Shown one piece after another: positions 44,589 to 53,502 of a DNA stretch of 64,000 nt. The first letter of the stretch is position 1. Each line of letters starts with the position of its first letter. Made by a program: the position numbers and the translations under genes. This stretch comes from Myxococcales bacterium (GTDB lineage: Bacteria; Myxococcota_A; Polyangia; Nannocystales; Nannocystaceae), in NCBI GenBank assembly GCA_020633335.1, contig JACKDU010000011.1, forward strand, positions 62,001 through 126,000. The letters run 5' to 3'. The notes below the pieces were generated by a model. The model was not told the origin of the DNA and ran no database searches. It was given only the letters and a program-made list of their open reading frames with translations.

Positions 44589-46973
44589 GTGATCCAGGCC
44601 GACACCTCCGAGGCCCTCCGCCTGCGGATCCGCCGCCTCCTCGGCCCCGAGCGCTACGGCTGGTGGATCGAGGCGGTGATGCTCTTCCGGGCGTGGTCGG
44701 AGTGGCTGCGGGCCTTCCCCGAGATCGACCACGGCGGCGAGGCGCCGCTCGCCATGCGCTTCGCCGCGCTCTGCGAGGAGCTCCCCTCGCTCGCGGCCCT
44801 CGCCCGGCTGATCGACGAGGAGAGCGGGATCCACCTCCTCCCCGGCCTCGCCAGCGCGTCGCCGGTCGGCGTCCGCTGGAAGGTCGACGCCGACACCGTC
44901 CACACCGGGATCATCCAGGTCGACCTCGAGGGCAAGGTGGTGCTGACCAACGCCGAGGCCCGCCGCCTCTTCGGCGCGACCGAGTCGCCCTTCCACGACA
45001 TCGACCTCCGCCACCTCGAGGGCCTGCTGATCTGGGAGGACGGGACCTCGTGTCCGTCCGCCGAGTTCCCGGCCTTCCGCTGCCTCGAGACCCTGACCCC
45101 GCAGGGGCCGACGATCCTCGGCCACCGGACGGCCGACGGCGAGCTCCGCTGGGCGACCTACTCGGCGACGCCGATCCTCGACCCGCAGACCGACGAGGCG
45201 GTCGGCGTGACCGTGACGATCGTCGACATCAGCGATCGCAAGCGGGCCGAGCAGGCGCTCCAGGCGACCGAGGATCGCTACCGCAAGCTGGTCGAGTCCT
45301 CCGACTCGATGGTCCTGCTGATCTCGCCGAGCGGCGCGGTCCTGGCGGCCAACGCCCCGGCGGCCCTCTACATCGGCGCCTCGCCGGCGGCCCTCGTCGG
45401 CAAGACGATCCACGAGCTTATCCCCGACGCGTCGCTCGCCGACGCCTACCTCGCGCGGATCCTCCAGGTCGTCGAGAGCGGCGAGGGGAGCGACGTCGAG
45501 GAGATGGTCGAGCTCCGCGGCGAGCTCCGCTGGCTGGCGACCCGCCTCCAGCCGATCCGCGACCGCACCGGCAACATCTACTCGGTCCAGGCGGTGGTCC
45601 GCGACATCACCCGCCGCCGCGAGGCCGAGATCGCCCTCCGCGAGCGCGAGGAGCGGGCCCGCCACGACTCGCTCCACGACCCGCTGACCCGCCTCCCGAA
45701 CCGCGTCCTCCTGATGGATCGCCTGGCGGTCGAGGTGATCCACGCCAAGCGCCACGAGGGCTACCTCTTCGCGGTCCTCTGCCTCGACCTCGACCGCTTC
45801 AAGAACCTCAACGACAGCCTCGGCCACGCGGCCGGCGATCAGCTCCTCATCGAGTTCTCGCGCCGCCTCCTCGAGTGCATCGGCCCCGAGGACACCCTCG
45901 CGCGGACCGGCGGCGACGAGTTTGCGATCCTGGTGAAGGACATCCAGGAGCCGACCGACGCCCTGAAGATGGCCGATCGGGTGCTCAGCCTCCTCAAGCA
46001 GCCCTTCAAGCTCGGCGGCCGCCAGGTCTACACGCCGACGAGCATCGGCATCGCCCTCTCGTCGGCCGGCTACGAGCGCCCCGACGACATCCTCCGCGAC
46101 GCCGACACGGCGATGTTCCGGGCGAAGAACCGCGGCAAGAACCGCTACGAGATCTTCGACCAGGGCATGCACGCCGAGGCGCTCGAGCTCCTGGTCCTCG
46201 AGAACGACCTCCGGCGGGCGATCTCGCAGTCGGAGTTCCGCCTCTTCTACCAGCCGGTGGTCGAGATGGTCAGCGGCGAGCTCGCGGGCTTCGAGGCGCT
46301 CCTCCGCTGGGACCACCCGACCCGCGGCCTCGTCGGCCCGGGCGAGTTCATCGCCTTCGCCGAGGAGACCGGGATCATCATCTCGATCGGCGAGTGGGTG
46401 CTCCAGGAGGCCTGCCAGCAGATGCAGCGGTGGCACACCAGCTACCCGCTCGATCCGCGGCTGACGATCTCGGTCAACCTCTCGGGCAAGCAGTTCGCCC
46501 AGCCCGCGCTGATCGCCAAGGCGCTCCGCGAGACCTCGCTCGATCCGGCGACCCTCAAGCTCGAGATCACCGAGAGCGTGATCATGGAGGACCCGCGGGC
46601 GGCGTCGAACCTCCTCCAGGAGCTTCAGGGCCAGCAGATCCAGTCCTACGTCGACGACTTCGGCACCGGCTACTCGTCGCTGAGCTACCTCCACCGCTTC
46701 CCGATGTCGGCGGTGAAGATCGATCGCTCCTTCATCTCGGGGATCGGCCCGGCCGGCGAGAACGCCGAGATCGTCCGGACGATCGTCAACTTGGCCCACA
46801 ACCTCGGGATGAAGGTGATCGCCGAGGGGGTCGAGACCGAGGCGCAGCGCGAGCTCCTGATCGAGATGGGCTGCGAGTTCGCGCAGGGCTACTTCTTCTC
46901 GCCGCCGCTCGCCCCCGAGGACGCCGAGGCGCTGATCGCCGAGACCCTCGCGCGGCGCCAGGCGGCGTCCTAG
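44589..46973 (+). CDS. PAS-PAS-GGDEF-EAL cyclic-di-GMP enzyme
   Basis: 794 residues as drawn; in an intact gene the first 160 residues would be preceded by the AhpD-like domain. Two PAS domains (HTGIIQVDLEGKVVLTNAEARRLFG; SDSMVLLISPSGAVLAANAPAALYIG) are followed by a GGDEF domain with the intact active-site RTGGDEFAIL (diguanylate cyclase) and an EAL domain with FEALLRW, LEITESV, DDFGTGYSSLSYL and IAEGVET (c-di-GMP phosphodiesterase). Both catalytic motifs look active, so it may switch between synthesis and breakdown under PAS control. CheY-like gene immediately upstream. Confidence 0.92.
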   Translation: MIQADTSEALRLRIRRLLGPERYGWWIEAVMLFRAWSEWLRAFPEIDHGGEAPLAMRFAALCEELPSLAALARLIDEESGIHLLPGLASASPVGVRWKVDADTVHTGIIQVDLEGKVVLTNAEARRLFGATESPFHDIDLRHLEGLLIWEDGTSCPSAEFPAFRCLETLTPQGPTILGHRTADGELRWATYSATPILDPQTDEAVGVTVTIVDISDRKRAEQALQATEDRYRKLVESSDSMVLLISPSGAVLAANAPAALYIGASPAALVGKTIHELIPDASLADAYLARILQVVESGEGSDVEEMVELRGELRWLATRLQPIRDRTGNIYSVQAVVRDITRRREAEIALREREERARHDSLHDPLTRLPNRVLLMDRLAVEVIHAKRHEGYLFAVLCLDLDRFKNLNDSLGHAAGDQLLIEFSRRLLECIGPEDTLARTGGDEFAILVKDIQEPTDALKMADRVLSLLKQPFKLGGRQVYTPTSIGIALSSAGYERPDDILRDADTAMFRAKNRGKNRYEIFDQGMHAEALELLVLENDLRRAISQSEFRLFYQPVVEMVSGELAGFEALLRWDHPTRGLVGPGEFIAFAEETGIIISIGEWVLQEACQQMQRWHTSYPLDPRLTISVNLSGKQFAQPALIAKALRETSLDPATLKLEITESVIMEDPRAASNLLQELQGQQIQSYVDDFGTGYSSLSYLHRFPMSAVKIDRSFISGIGPAGENAEIVRTIVNLAHNLGMKVIAEGVETEAQRELLIEMGCEFAQGYFFSPPLAPEDAEALIAETLARRQAAS

Positions 46974-46984
46974 ATCGTTGGCGG

Positions 46985-47023
46985 AGCGCGCCAGCAGAGC
47001 GCGCCAGCAGAGCGCGCTAGCGG
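46985..47023. repeat. 13-base tandem repeat, three copies
   Basis: AGCGCGCCAGCAG twice and a third copy with two changes, between the GGDEF-EAL stop and the metallophosphatase stop; the third copy overlaps the latter. Confidence 0.7.
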
Positions 47024-48102
47024 AGCGCCCGGACCTGATCGCCGACGATCTCGAGCGCCTCGGGGTGGCCGCCGTAGTAGGCCGCCATGCCGACGTCGAT
47101 GAGCCACACCTTGCCGTCGCACTCCGAGCGGATCCCCTCGCGCTGGACGGTGTGGCCGACGACCATCCGGGCCGCGGGGATCGCCGCGAGGGCCTCGCCG
47201 AGGGTCGCGCAGGCGGCCGCGTCGGGGTGGTCGGAGTAGAGGCGGGTCCATACCGGCGACTCCTCGTCGACGACCACCTCGGTCGGCGCCTCGGCCTCGC
47301 CGCGGAGCCACGCCTGGGTCTCGGCGTTGATCGCCTCGAGGCCGCGACGGACGTGCTTGGGGAGGACCCCGCCGTGGACGAAGACCGTGTCGCCGACCAC
47401 CTGGATCACGTTGCGGCCGGCGAAGCGGCGGGCGTAGGGGGCCCCGGGGGCGAAGGCGAGGAAGCGGCCGCGGACCTGTGAGGGCACCCCCTGGCCGCGG
47501 GGATCGTCGAGCTTGACCCCCGGCACCTCGGCGAAGTCGAGGAGGCCGCCGGCGGTGACGTAGCGGAGATCGCCGGCGACGTTCATCAGCTCGTGGTTGC
47601 CGTTGAGGGTGATCAGCGCGCCGCCGGCCGCCTTCGCCTCGCCCTCGAGGTGGCCGAGGAGGTCGAGGATCGCCCGCTCGTCGTCGCCGCGGTCGAGCTG
47701 ATCGCCGGTCTGGACGACCACGAGGTCGCCGCCGATCCAGGCGTCGCGCTCGTCGATCGCGCCGGCGAGGCGGAGGGCCGCGCGGGTCGCCTCGAGGTCG
47801 CCGTGGACGTCGCCGATCGCGACCACGCGCTTGGCCGCCGGGAGCCGGGTCGGCGGCGCCGCGTCGGCCTCGTTCGGCGCGCTCGCCTCGGCGAGCGCCG
47901 GGGTCGCGCTCGCGCTCGGGGTCGCGCTCGCGGGGGCGCTCGCGGGGGCCGGGGCCGGGCCTGCGCTCGGGCTCGGCGCGCGGCGCGCGCTGCTGGCTGG
48001 CCTCGCCGCCGCAGGACGCGAGCGCGAGCGCGAGCGCCAGCACGCGGCGCGGGGGGCAGGGCGAGGCGCGGCGTGGTCGGGGGCGGGGCGGCGGCGCGAC
48101 AT
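47017..48102 (-). CDS. Shewanella-like metallophosphatase, probably with a frameshifted lipoprotein signal
   Basis: 361 residues in the frame from the ATG at 48102. Calcineurin-type motifs: VVAIGDVHGDLEA (GDxHG), VQTGDQLDRGDDE (GDxxDR), TLNGNHELMN (GNHE) and VGHTV. The upstream 80 residues are Arg/Ala/Pro-rich and not a clear signal, but the frame starting at GTG 48043 encodes MLALALALASCGGEASQQ, a textbook lipoprotein signal. A one-base insertion near 47940-47980 would join the two, so the true protein may be a lipoprotein phosphatase. Confidence 0.75.
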   Translation of the reverse strand: MSRRRPAPDHAAPRPAPRAACWRSRSRSRPAAARPASSARRAPSPSAGPAPAPASAPASATPSASATPALAEASAPNEADAAPPTRLPAAKRVVAIGDVHGDLEATRAALRLAGAIDERDAWIGGDLVVVQTGDQLDRGDDERAILDLLGHLEGEAKAAGGALITLNGNHELMNVAGDLRYVTAGGLLDFAEVPGVKLDDPRGQGVPSQVRGRFLAFAPGAPYARRFAGRNVIQVVGDTVFVHGGVLPKHVRRGLEAINAETQAWLRGEAEAPTEVVVDEESPVWTRLYSDHPDAAACATLGEALAAIPAARMVVGHTVQREGIRSECDGKVWLIDVGMAAYYGGHPEALEIVGDQVRALR

Positions 48103-48160
48103 CGTCGGGGATGGTAGCGCATGCGCGGGGCGCTCGCCCCGGCGCCGTCGCCGGCGATCC

Positions 48161-48547
48161 TCAATAGGCGTCGCGCTCGCGGGCGCCGCGACGGGCCTCG
48201 CGCTCGAGCTCCGCCTGGGCCTCGACGGTGTAGCGCGCGGTCGGCTGGAGGCGGAGGCGGGCGAAGGGGATCGGCTCGTCGCTCTCCTCGCAGACCCCGT
48301 AGGTGCCGGCGACGATCCGCTGGAGCGCCGCCTCGATCTCGGCGAGCTGCTCGCGGTCGTGGGTGGCGAGGCCCGCGACCGCGGCGCGGGCGGCCTCGAG
48401 GGCGGCCTGGTCCTGGCGGTCGCCGCTGTCGACCGAGAAGTCGGCGCTCTCCGAGACGAAGGCCCCGGCCCGCTCGAGGAGGGCGCGGCGCTCGTCCTCG
48501 AGGCGGCGACGGAGCTCGCCGATCTGCTCGCTTGTCAGGTGTTCCAT
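48161..48547 (-). CDS. DksA/TraR-like protein with a degenerate zinc finger
   Basis: 128 residues. The coiled-coil half (GELRRRLEDERRALLERAG...) and the C-terminal DksA-type block are clear: AGTYGVCEESDEPIPFARLRLQPTARYTVEAQAELE. The family's four zinc-binding cysteines are reduced to one, as the CxxC and the second pair have turned into CEES and TVEAQ. DksA-type proteins bind RNA polymerase and mediate (p)ppGpp effects; a zinc-less form is known in other bacteria and may sense nothing redox-related. Short gene, own RBS. Confidence 0.85.
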   Translation of the reverse strand: MEHLTSEQIGELRRRLEDERRALLERAGAFVSESADFSVDSGDRQDQAALEAARAAVAGLATHDREQLAEIEAALQRIVAGTYGVCEESDEPIPFARLRLQPTARYTVEAQAELEREARRGARERDAY

Positions 48548-48601
48548 GGCTCGTCCTCGCGGGCGGCATCGTGCGCCCGCGCGCGCCGGCAGGCAAGCGG
48601 C

Positions 48602-50380
48602 TCAGGACGAGAGCTTGGCGAGGGCGCGGCGCCCGGCCTCGGTGTAGGCGGCGTGCCAGCGCTCGAGCTCCGAGCGATCGACGCCGTACTTCTCGGCCAG
48701 CTTGCGGATCCCGAGATCGCCGACGATCACCTCGTGGACCGCCGCCTCGCGGCGGGCGGTCTCCTCGGCGCTGAGCTCGGGCGCGGGGGTCGGCGCGGGG
48801 ACCTGGGCCTGCTGGGCCTGCTGGGCCTGCTTCTCCTGGACGGGCTCAGCCTGCGGGACCTCCTGGAGCGGAGCTTGCTGGGCTTGCGCTTGCGCTTGCG
48901 GAGCCTGCTGTGAGCGCAGCTCCTCCGGCGCTGAGGGCTTCGGCGTCGGCCGGGCGCGGGGCCGCGGCGTGTGCGGGAGGCGAGCCGCGGGATCGCCGAG
49001 GATCGTGTAGCCGGCGAGGTCCTGGCGGACCATCCAGAGGTGGGCCAGCTGCGCCCGCTGATCGCCGAGGTCGATCCCCGAGACCTCGGCGGCTCGCTGC
49101 TGGTCGCTCCGATCGGTGATCGCCTGGTTCTTGTCGAGGTAGTAGCGGACGATCTCGCGGAGCGAGAGGCCGACCCGATCGCCGCGGATCAGCGAGCGCA
49201 GCACCTTGAAGAACTTGCCCGCGCGCCCCTCGCGGCCGCCGCGATCGAGCTCCTGGAAGGAGTAGGTCCAGGCGAGGTCGAGGTGACCGAGGAAGGCGAT
49301 CGGGCCCTTGGGGTTTGCGAGCGCCGCCTTCGGCACGGCGGCGATGAAGGGCGCCTCGCCCTCGCCGGGGAGCGAGCGGAGCACCGCCTCCGGGCGCCCG
49401 CTGAACTTGCCGGCGTCGCGGAGGAGCTGCAGCCAGTGGCGGAAGCGGCTGTCGGACGGGGTGCCGGCGCCGTAGCAGGCGAACATGAACCACATGCCGC
49501 CGGGCATGAAGCTCGCCTCGGCGACGTCCTCGCCCCGGATCGCGCCGCTGCGCCCGAAGCTCATCGCCCCCTGGCCGGCCCGTCGCTCGTCGTCGGAGCC
49601 CCAGCCGCGGCGGGGCGCGCCCTCGCCGTGGCTCACGGTGAAGAGGAGGCTGGCCTCGAGGTCAGCGACCGCGCGGAGGAGCTCGTCCGGGCTCGGATCG
49701 TCGCTGCCGCCCTCGCGGATCGCCGCCGCCGGCAGGGCGCCGCTGGCGAGGGACTCCTGCGAGCGGGCGAGCACCGGCGCGACCAGGCCGCTCGCGCCGA
49801 TCGAGGTCGCCGGCGTGCCGTCGCGGACCGTGTGGAAGAGGAGATCGGCGGCCCGCTCGATCGGCGCGCGCTCCCAGCGGAGGAGCTTGTCGACGTAGGC
49901 CTCGTAGTCCTCGAGCTCGGAGAAGGCGAGGCGCCCGACCGCGCCGTCGATCGTCTGGGCCTGCTGGAGCGCGAGCGGGGTCTCGTGGAGGTCGCCGAGG
50001 AAGAGCTGGTAGTGGGGCATCTCCGCCGGGTCGTCGCTGTCGTAGACGTCGCGCCGCCAGGCGTCCGCGTCGGCCGCGTCCATCTTCGCCGGCACCCGGT
50101 AGATCTTCGGGGCGAGGTCCATCTCGGCGTGGCGGGCGTCGATGAGCGGCCTGATCGCCGCGAGGAGGCGATCGCCGCGCTCGCCCTCGGGGGCGATCAC
50201 CGACCAGCCCTGCTCGGCGAGGTCGTTGCCGCCGGCGCTGTAGCTGTAGAAGGAGTAGCTCTCCGGCTCGCTCTTCGCCTCGTCGTCGGCCGCGTCGTGG
50301 CTGAGCCCCTCCTCGAGCACCGGCGTGTGGTCGTCCGCGTGGGCGAGGAGGAGTTGGATGTCATCGCTCGGGCGCTGCAT
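48602..50380 (-). CDS. Clan CD (caspase/gingipain-like) protease-like protein with C-terminal HTH
   Basis: 592 residues from the ATG at 50380 (9 bases after GGAGG; the GTG at 50389 lies inside the SD). The core reads LLFTVSHGEGAPRRGWGS (His251) then FMPGGMWFMFACYGAGTP (Cys302), the His/Cys dyad order of C25 gingipains, caspases and CHAT proteases, followed by conserved PFIAAVPKAALANPKGPIAFLGHLDLAWTYSF and LGDPAARL. No signal peptide. A Gln/Ala-rich linker (residues about 480-520) leads to a Homeodomain-like HTH (LGIRKLAEKYGVDRSELERWHAAYTEAGRRAL). Paralogue at 57996-59675. Divergent from the gasdermin-like gene; substrate unknown. Confidence 0.8.
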   Translation of the reverse strand: MQRPSDDIQLLLAHADDHTPVLEEGLSHDAADDEAKSEPESYSFYSYSAGGNDLAEQGWSVIAPEGERGDRLLAAIRPLIDARHAEMDLAPKIYRVPAKMDAADADAWRRDVYDSDDPAEMPHYQLFLGDLHETPLALQQAQTIDGAVGRLAFSELEDYEAYVDKLLRWERAPIERAADLLFHTVRDGTPATSIGASGLVAPVLARSQESLASGALPAAAIREGGSDDPSPDELLRAVADLEASLLFTVSHGEGAPRRGWGSDDERRAGQGAMSFGRSGAIRGEDVAEASFMPGGMWFMFACYGAGTPSDSRFRHWLQLLRDAGKFSGRPEAVLRSLPGEGEAPFIAAVPKAALANPKGPIAFLGHLDLAWTYSFQELDRGGREGRAGKFFKVLRSLIRGDRVGLSLREIVRYYLDKNQAITDRSDQQRAAEVSGIDLGDQRAQLAHLWMVRQDLAGYTILGDPAARLPHTPRPRARPTPKPSAPEELRSQQAPQAQAQAQQAPLQEVPQAEPVQEKQAQQAQQAQVPAPTPAPELSAEETARREAAVHEVIVGDLGIRKLAEKYGVDRSELERWHAAYTEAGRRALAKLSS

Positions 50381-50555
50381 GGTCGCCACCTCCGGAGCGC
50401 GCGGGAGAGTGCGCGCGTGGCGATGATAGCGTCGACGACCTCACCGTCGCGTCACCTTTTGGCGCGCATTTGCGACCGCCTGTGCGCGATCTTTGGCCCT
50501 TGTGCGTCACCTGAATCTTCGGTCTCGTTGCCGGAGATGATGGGAGTGGAGTGAC
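50381..50555. promoter_or_regulatory. Divergent intergenic region, protease-like versus gasdermin-like genes
   Basis: 175 bases that must hold both start regions. The composition is less GC-rich around 50450-50520. No specific operator or sigma box could be fixed. The arrangement allows co-regulation of the two genes. Confidence 0.5.
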
Positions 50556-51353
<798 letters not shown>

Positions 51354-51434
51354 CGCCGCGGCGCTCGCGTCGACGGGCGCGAGGTCGCGCCCCCCATGCG
51401 GGGGAGATCTCGTTGGTGACCCCTTCACCGCAAT

Positions 51435-51450
51435 GTGTACGAAGAGACAT
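51435..51450. repeat. 16-base palindromic element, copy 4
   Basis: GTGTACGAAGAGACAT, weaker arms, between the gasdermin-like stop (51353) and the CHAT gene start. Confidence 0.5.
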
Positions 51451-51560
51451 GTTCGATCATCGGCGGGCGAACGATCGCGCGGGGACGCGCTCGTCCGCGC
51501 GCGTCGGCTCGATCCTGCGCGGCGCGAGGTCGCGTCCGCCGGCCGCCGAGAATTGTCGGC

Positions 51561-53462
51561 GTGGACAATGGCCCCTCGCTCTGTGAGAGTCTCTCGGTGG
51601 CCGCGATAGAGCCGCTGCGGATCGTCCTCGAGTTCGCGCGGGCGAGCGACGCAGGTGACCCCCACGCCTTCCGCTTCGCGCCGCAGAGCTACTTGGTTCG
51701 CGGCCCCCGCGGCGAGTTCACGAGCACCGAGGTCGCCTGGTCGCGCGAGCTCATCGAGGACCTCGAGGCGCTCCGCCTCCCGGGTCGAGATCCGGCGGCG
51801 CTGCAGCGGGTCGGCGAGGTGCTCCGTCGGATCCTCGAGCCCGCCGGCTGGCGCGAGCACGAGGGGGCGATCGTCGACGCGGTCGCCGAGGGGCGGCGGG
51901 TCTCGGTCACCGTCCGCTCGGCGGCGGCCGAGCTCTACGCGCTCCCCTGGGAGCTCCTCACCCTCCGCAGCACCGGCCAGAACCTCGGCTCGGTGAGCGG
52001 CGTCCTCCTCCGCTACGAGTGGCCGGCGACCACCTCGGCCCGGCCGCAGGCGCGGCCCCCCGCGGCCGAGGGGCGGGTGCTCGTCGCCTGGTCGGCGGCG
52101 GGCGGTGCGGTGCCGGCCGCCGAGCACGTCGCCGGGCTGGCGAGCGCCCTGACGGCCGCGGGCCGCGACCTCGATCGCGAGCGCGACGTCCTGGGGCACG
52201 CCTCCTTCGGTCGCCTCAGCGACGCGCTCGCCGCGGCCGAGCGCGAGGGGCGGCCGATCGACGTCCTCCACCTCCTCTGCCACGGGGCCGCGAGCGGCTC
52301 GACCTTCGGCCTGGTCTTCGACGGCGAGGAGAGCGGCGATCGCCCGGTCGTCGTCGATCCCGGGCGCCTCCAGATCCTCCTCGCGCCCCACGCCGGGATG
52401 ATCCGGATGGTGGTGCTCGCCGCCTGCGACAGCGGCAACATGGGGAGCCTCGGCAACCGCCTCGGCAGCGTCGCCCAGATGCTCCACCGGGTCGGCATCG
52501 CCGCGGTCGTCGCCTCGCGCTACCCGCTCTCGGTCGACGGCTCGGTGCGGATGACCGAGGCGCTCTACCGCCAGCTCATCGGCGAGTCGGCGACCCTCGA
52601 GGAGGCCTTCGTCCGGACCCGCTCGGCGCTCGCCCGCGATCCGACGACCCTCGACTGGGCGAGCCTCCAGCTCTACGCGCGGGCCGAGGACGGCGACGCG
52701 ACCCGCCCCCTCGGCGCGCCGCCGCCGGGCGAGGTGCCCGCGCCCGTCGAGGTCGTCGCGCCGCCGAGCGGCCGCTCCGTGGTCTGGAAGGTGGCCGCGC
52801 TCGTGGCGGTGCTCGGGGTGACGATCGCCGTCGCCTTCGCGCTCGGCGACGGCTCGCGGGGCGGCGGGGTCGAGGGCGCCGAGGCGGTGGCGAGCGCGGC
52901 CGAGAAGGGGGCGAGCGACGCGATGATGCGCGAGGGCCCCGAGGTCGCCGCGGTGACGACGAGCGGCGCCGGCGGAGCGGCCGGCGCGAGCGCTGGCGGC
53001 CCGGCGCCGACGGGGCCCGAGGCGGCGGGATCGACCGGCAGCGGGGCGACCGGCGAGGCGACGACCAAGGAGCCGGCGAGGTCGCCGAGCGACGCGGGCG
53101 CGAGCGACGGTGACGCGAGCGGATCGGGGTCGGGGTCGGCGTCGAGCGTGACCAAGAAGAGCGGCACCCACCACACGACGAAGCCCTCGACGAGCGCCGG
53201 CGAGGAGGCCGCGCCGACCCGCGATTGCCCGGCGAGCGTCCGCGATCACGTCGAGACGAAGATCGGCGCGCCGCCGGGCGGCGGGGTCTTCACCGTCAAA
53301 TTCGAGGTCGCGTCCTCCGGCGCGGTCAAGCTGAGCTCGTGCCGCGGCTGCGGCGCGCTCGAGGCCGACGCGCGCTCGAGCCTCGCGGCGCTCGATCGCG
53401 GCGTGGTCGCCCGCAAGCTCGGCGAGGGCGGCGGATGCAAGGGGTCGATCAAGTGGCAGTGA
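51561..53462 (+). CDS. CHAT-domain protease with one transmembrane helix
   Basis: 633 residues from GTG at 51561 (GTG at 51597 is another choice). CHAT protease (caspase-like) motifs: IDVLHLLCHGAASGSTFGLVF with catalytic His241 and MVVLAACDSGNMGSLGNRLGSVAQMLHR with Cys289, then VAAVVASRYPLSVDGS, as in bacterial CHAT proteins. After the protease, a membrane helix (VVWKVAALVAVLGVTIAVAFAL, about 410-432) anchors it; a low-complexity Ser/Thr/Gly/Ala linker follows and the C-terminal 80 residues have a GGGVFTVKFEVASSGAVKLSSC domain like TonB-C or AgmX tails. The protease should face the cytoplasm. It follows the gasdermin-like gene on the same strand after 207 bases. Confidence 0.88.
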   Translation: MDNGPSLCESLSVAAIEPLRIVLEFARASDAGDPHAFRFAPQSYLVRGPRGEFTSTEVAWSRELIEDLEALRLPGRDPAALQRVGEVLRRILEPAGWREHEGAIVDAVAEGRRVSVTVRSAAAELYALPWELLTLRSTGQNLGSVSGVLLRYEWPATTSARPQARPPAAEGRVLVAWSAAGGAVPAAEHVAGLASALTAAGRDLDRERDVLGHASFGRLSDALAAAEREGRPIDVLHLLCHGAASGSTFGLVFDGEESGDRPVVVDPGRLQILLAPHAGMIRMVVLAACDSGNMGSLGNRLGSVAQMLHRVGIAAVVASRYPLSVDGSVRMTEALYRQLIGESATLEEAFVRTRSALARDPTTLDWASLQLYARAEDGDATRPLGAPPPGEVPAPVEVVAPPSGRSVVWKVAALVAVLGVTIAVAFALGDGSRGGGVEGAEAVASAAEKGASDAMMREGPEVAAVTTSGAGGAAGASAGGPAPTGPEAAGSTGSGATGEATTKEPARSPSDAGASDGDASGSGSGSASSVTKKSGTHHTTKPSTSAGEEAAPTRDCPASVRDHVETKIGAPPGGGVFTVKFEVASSGAVKLSSCRGCGALEADARSSLAALDRGVVARKLGEGGGCKGSIKWQ

Positions 53463-53486
53463 GGAGGCGAGCTAGCGCGTTTGGCC

Positions 53487-53502
53487 ATGTCTCATGGGGC
53501 AT
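53487..53502. repeat. 16-base palindromic element, copy 5
   Basis: ATGTCTCATGGGGCAT, overlapping the ATG at 53501 of the barrel protein gene and following the CHAT gene stop at 53462. Imperfect arms. Confidence 0.5.
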
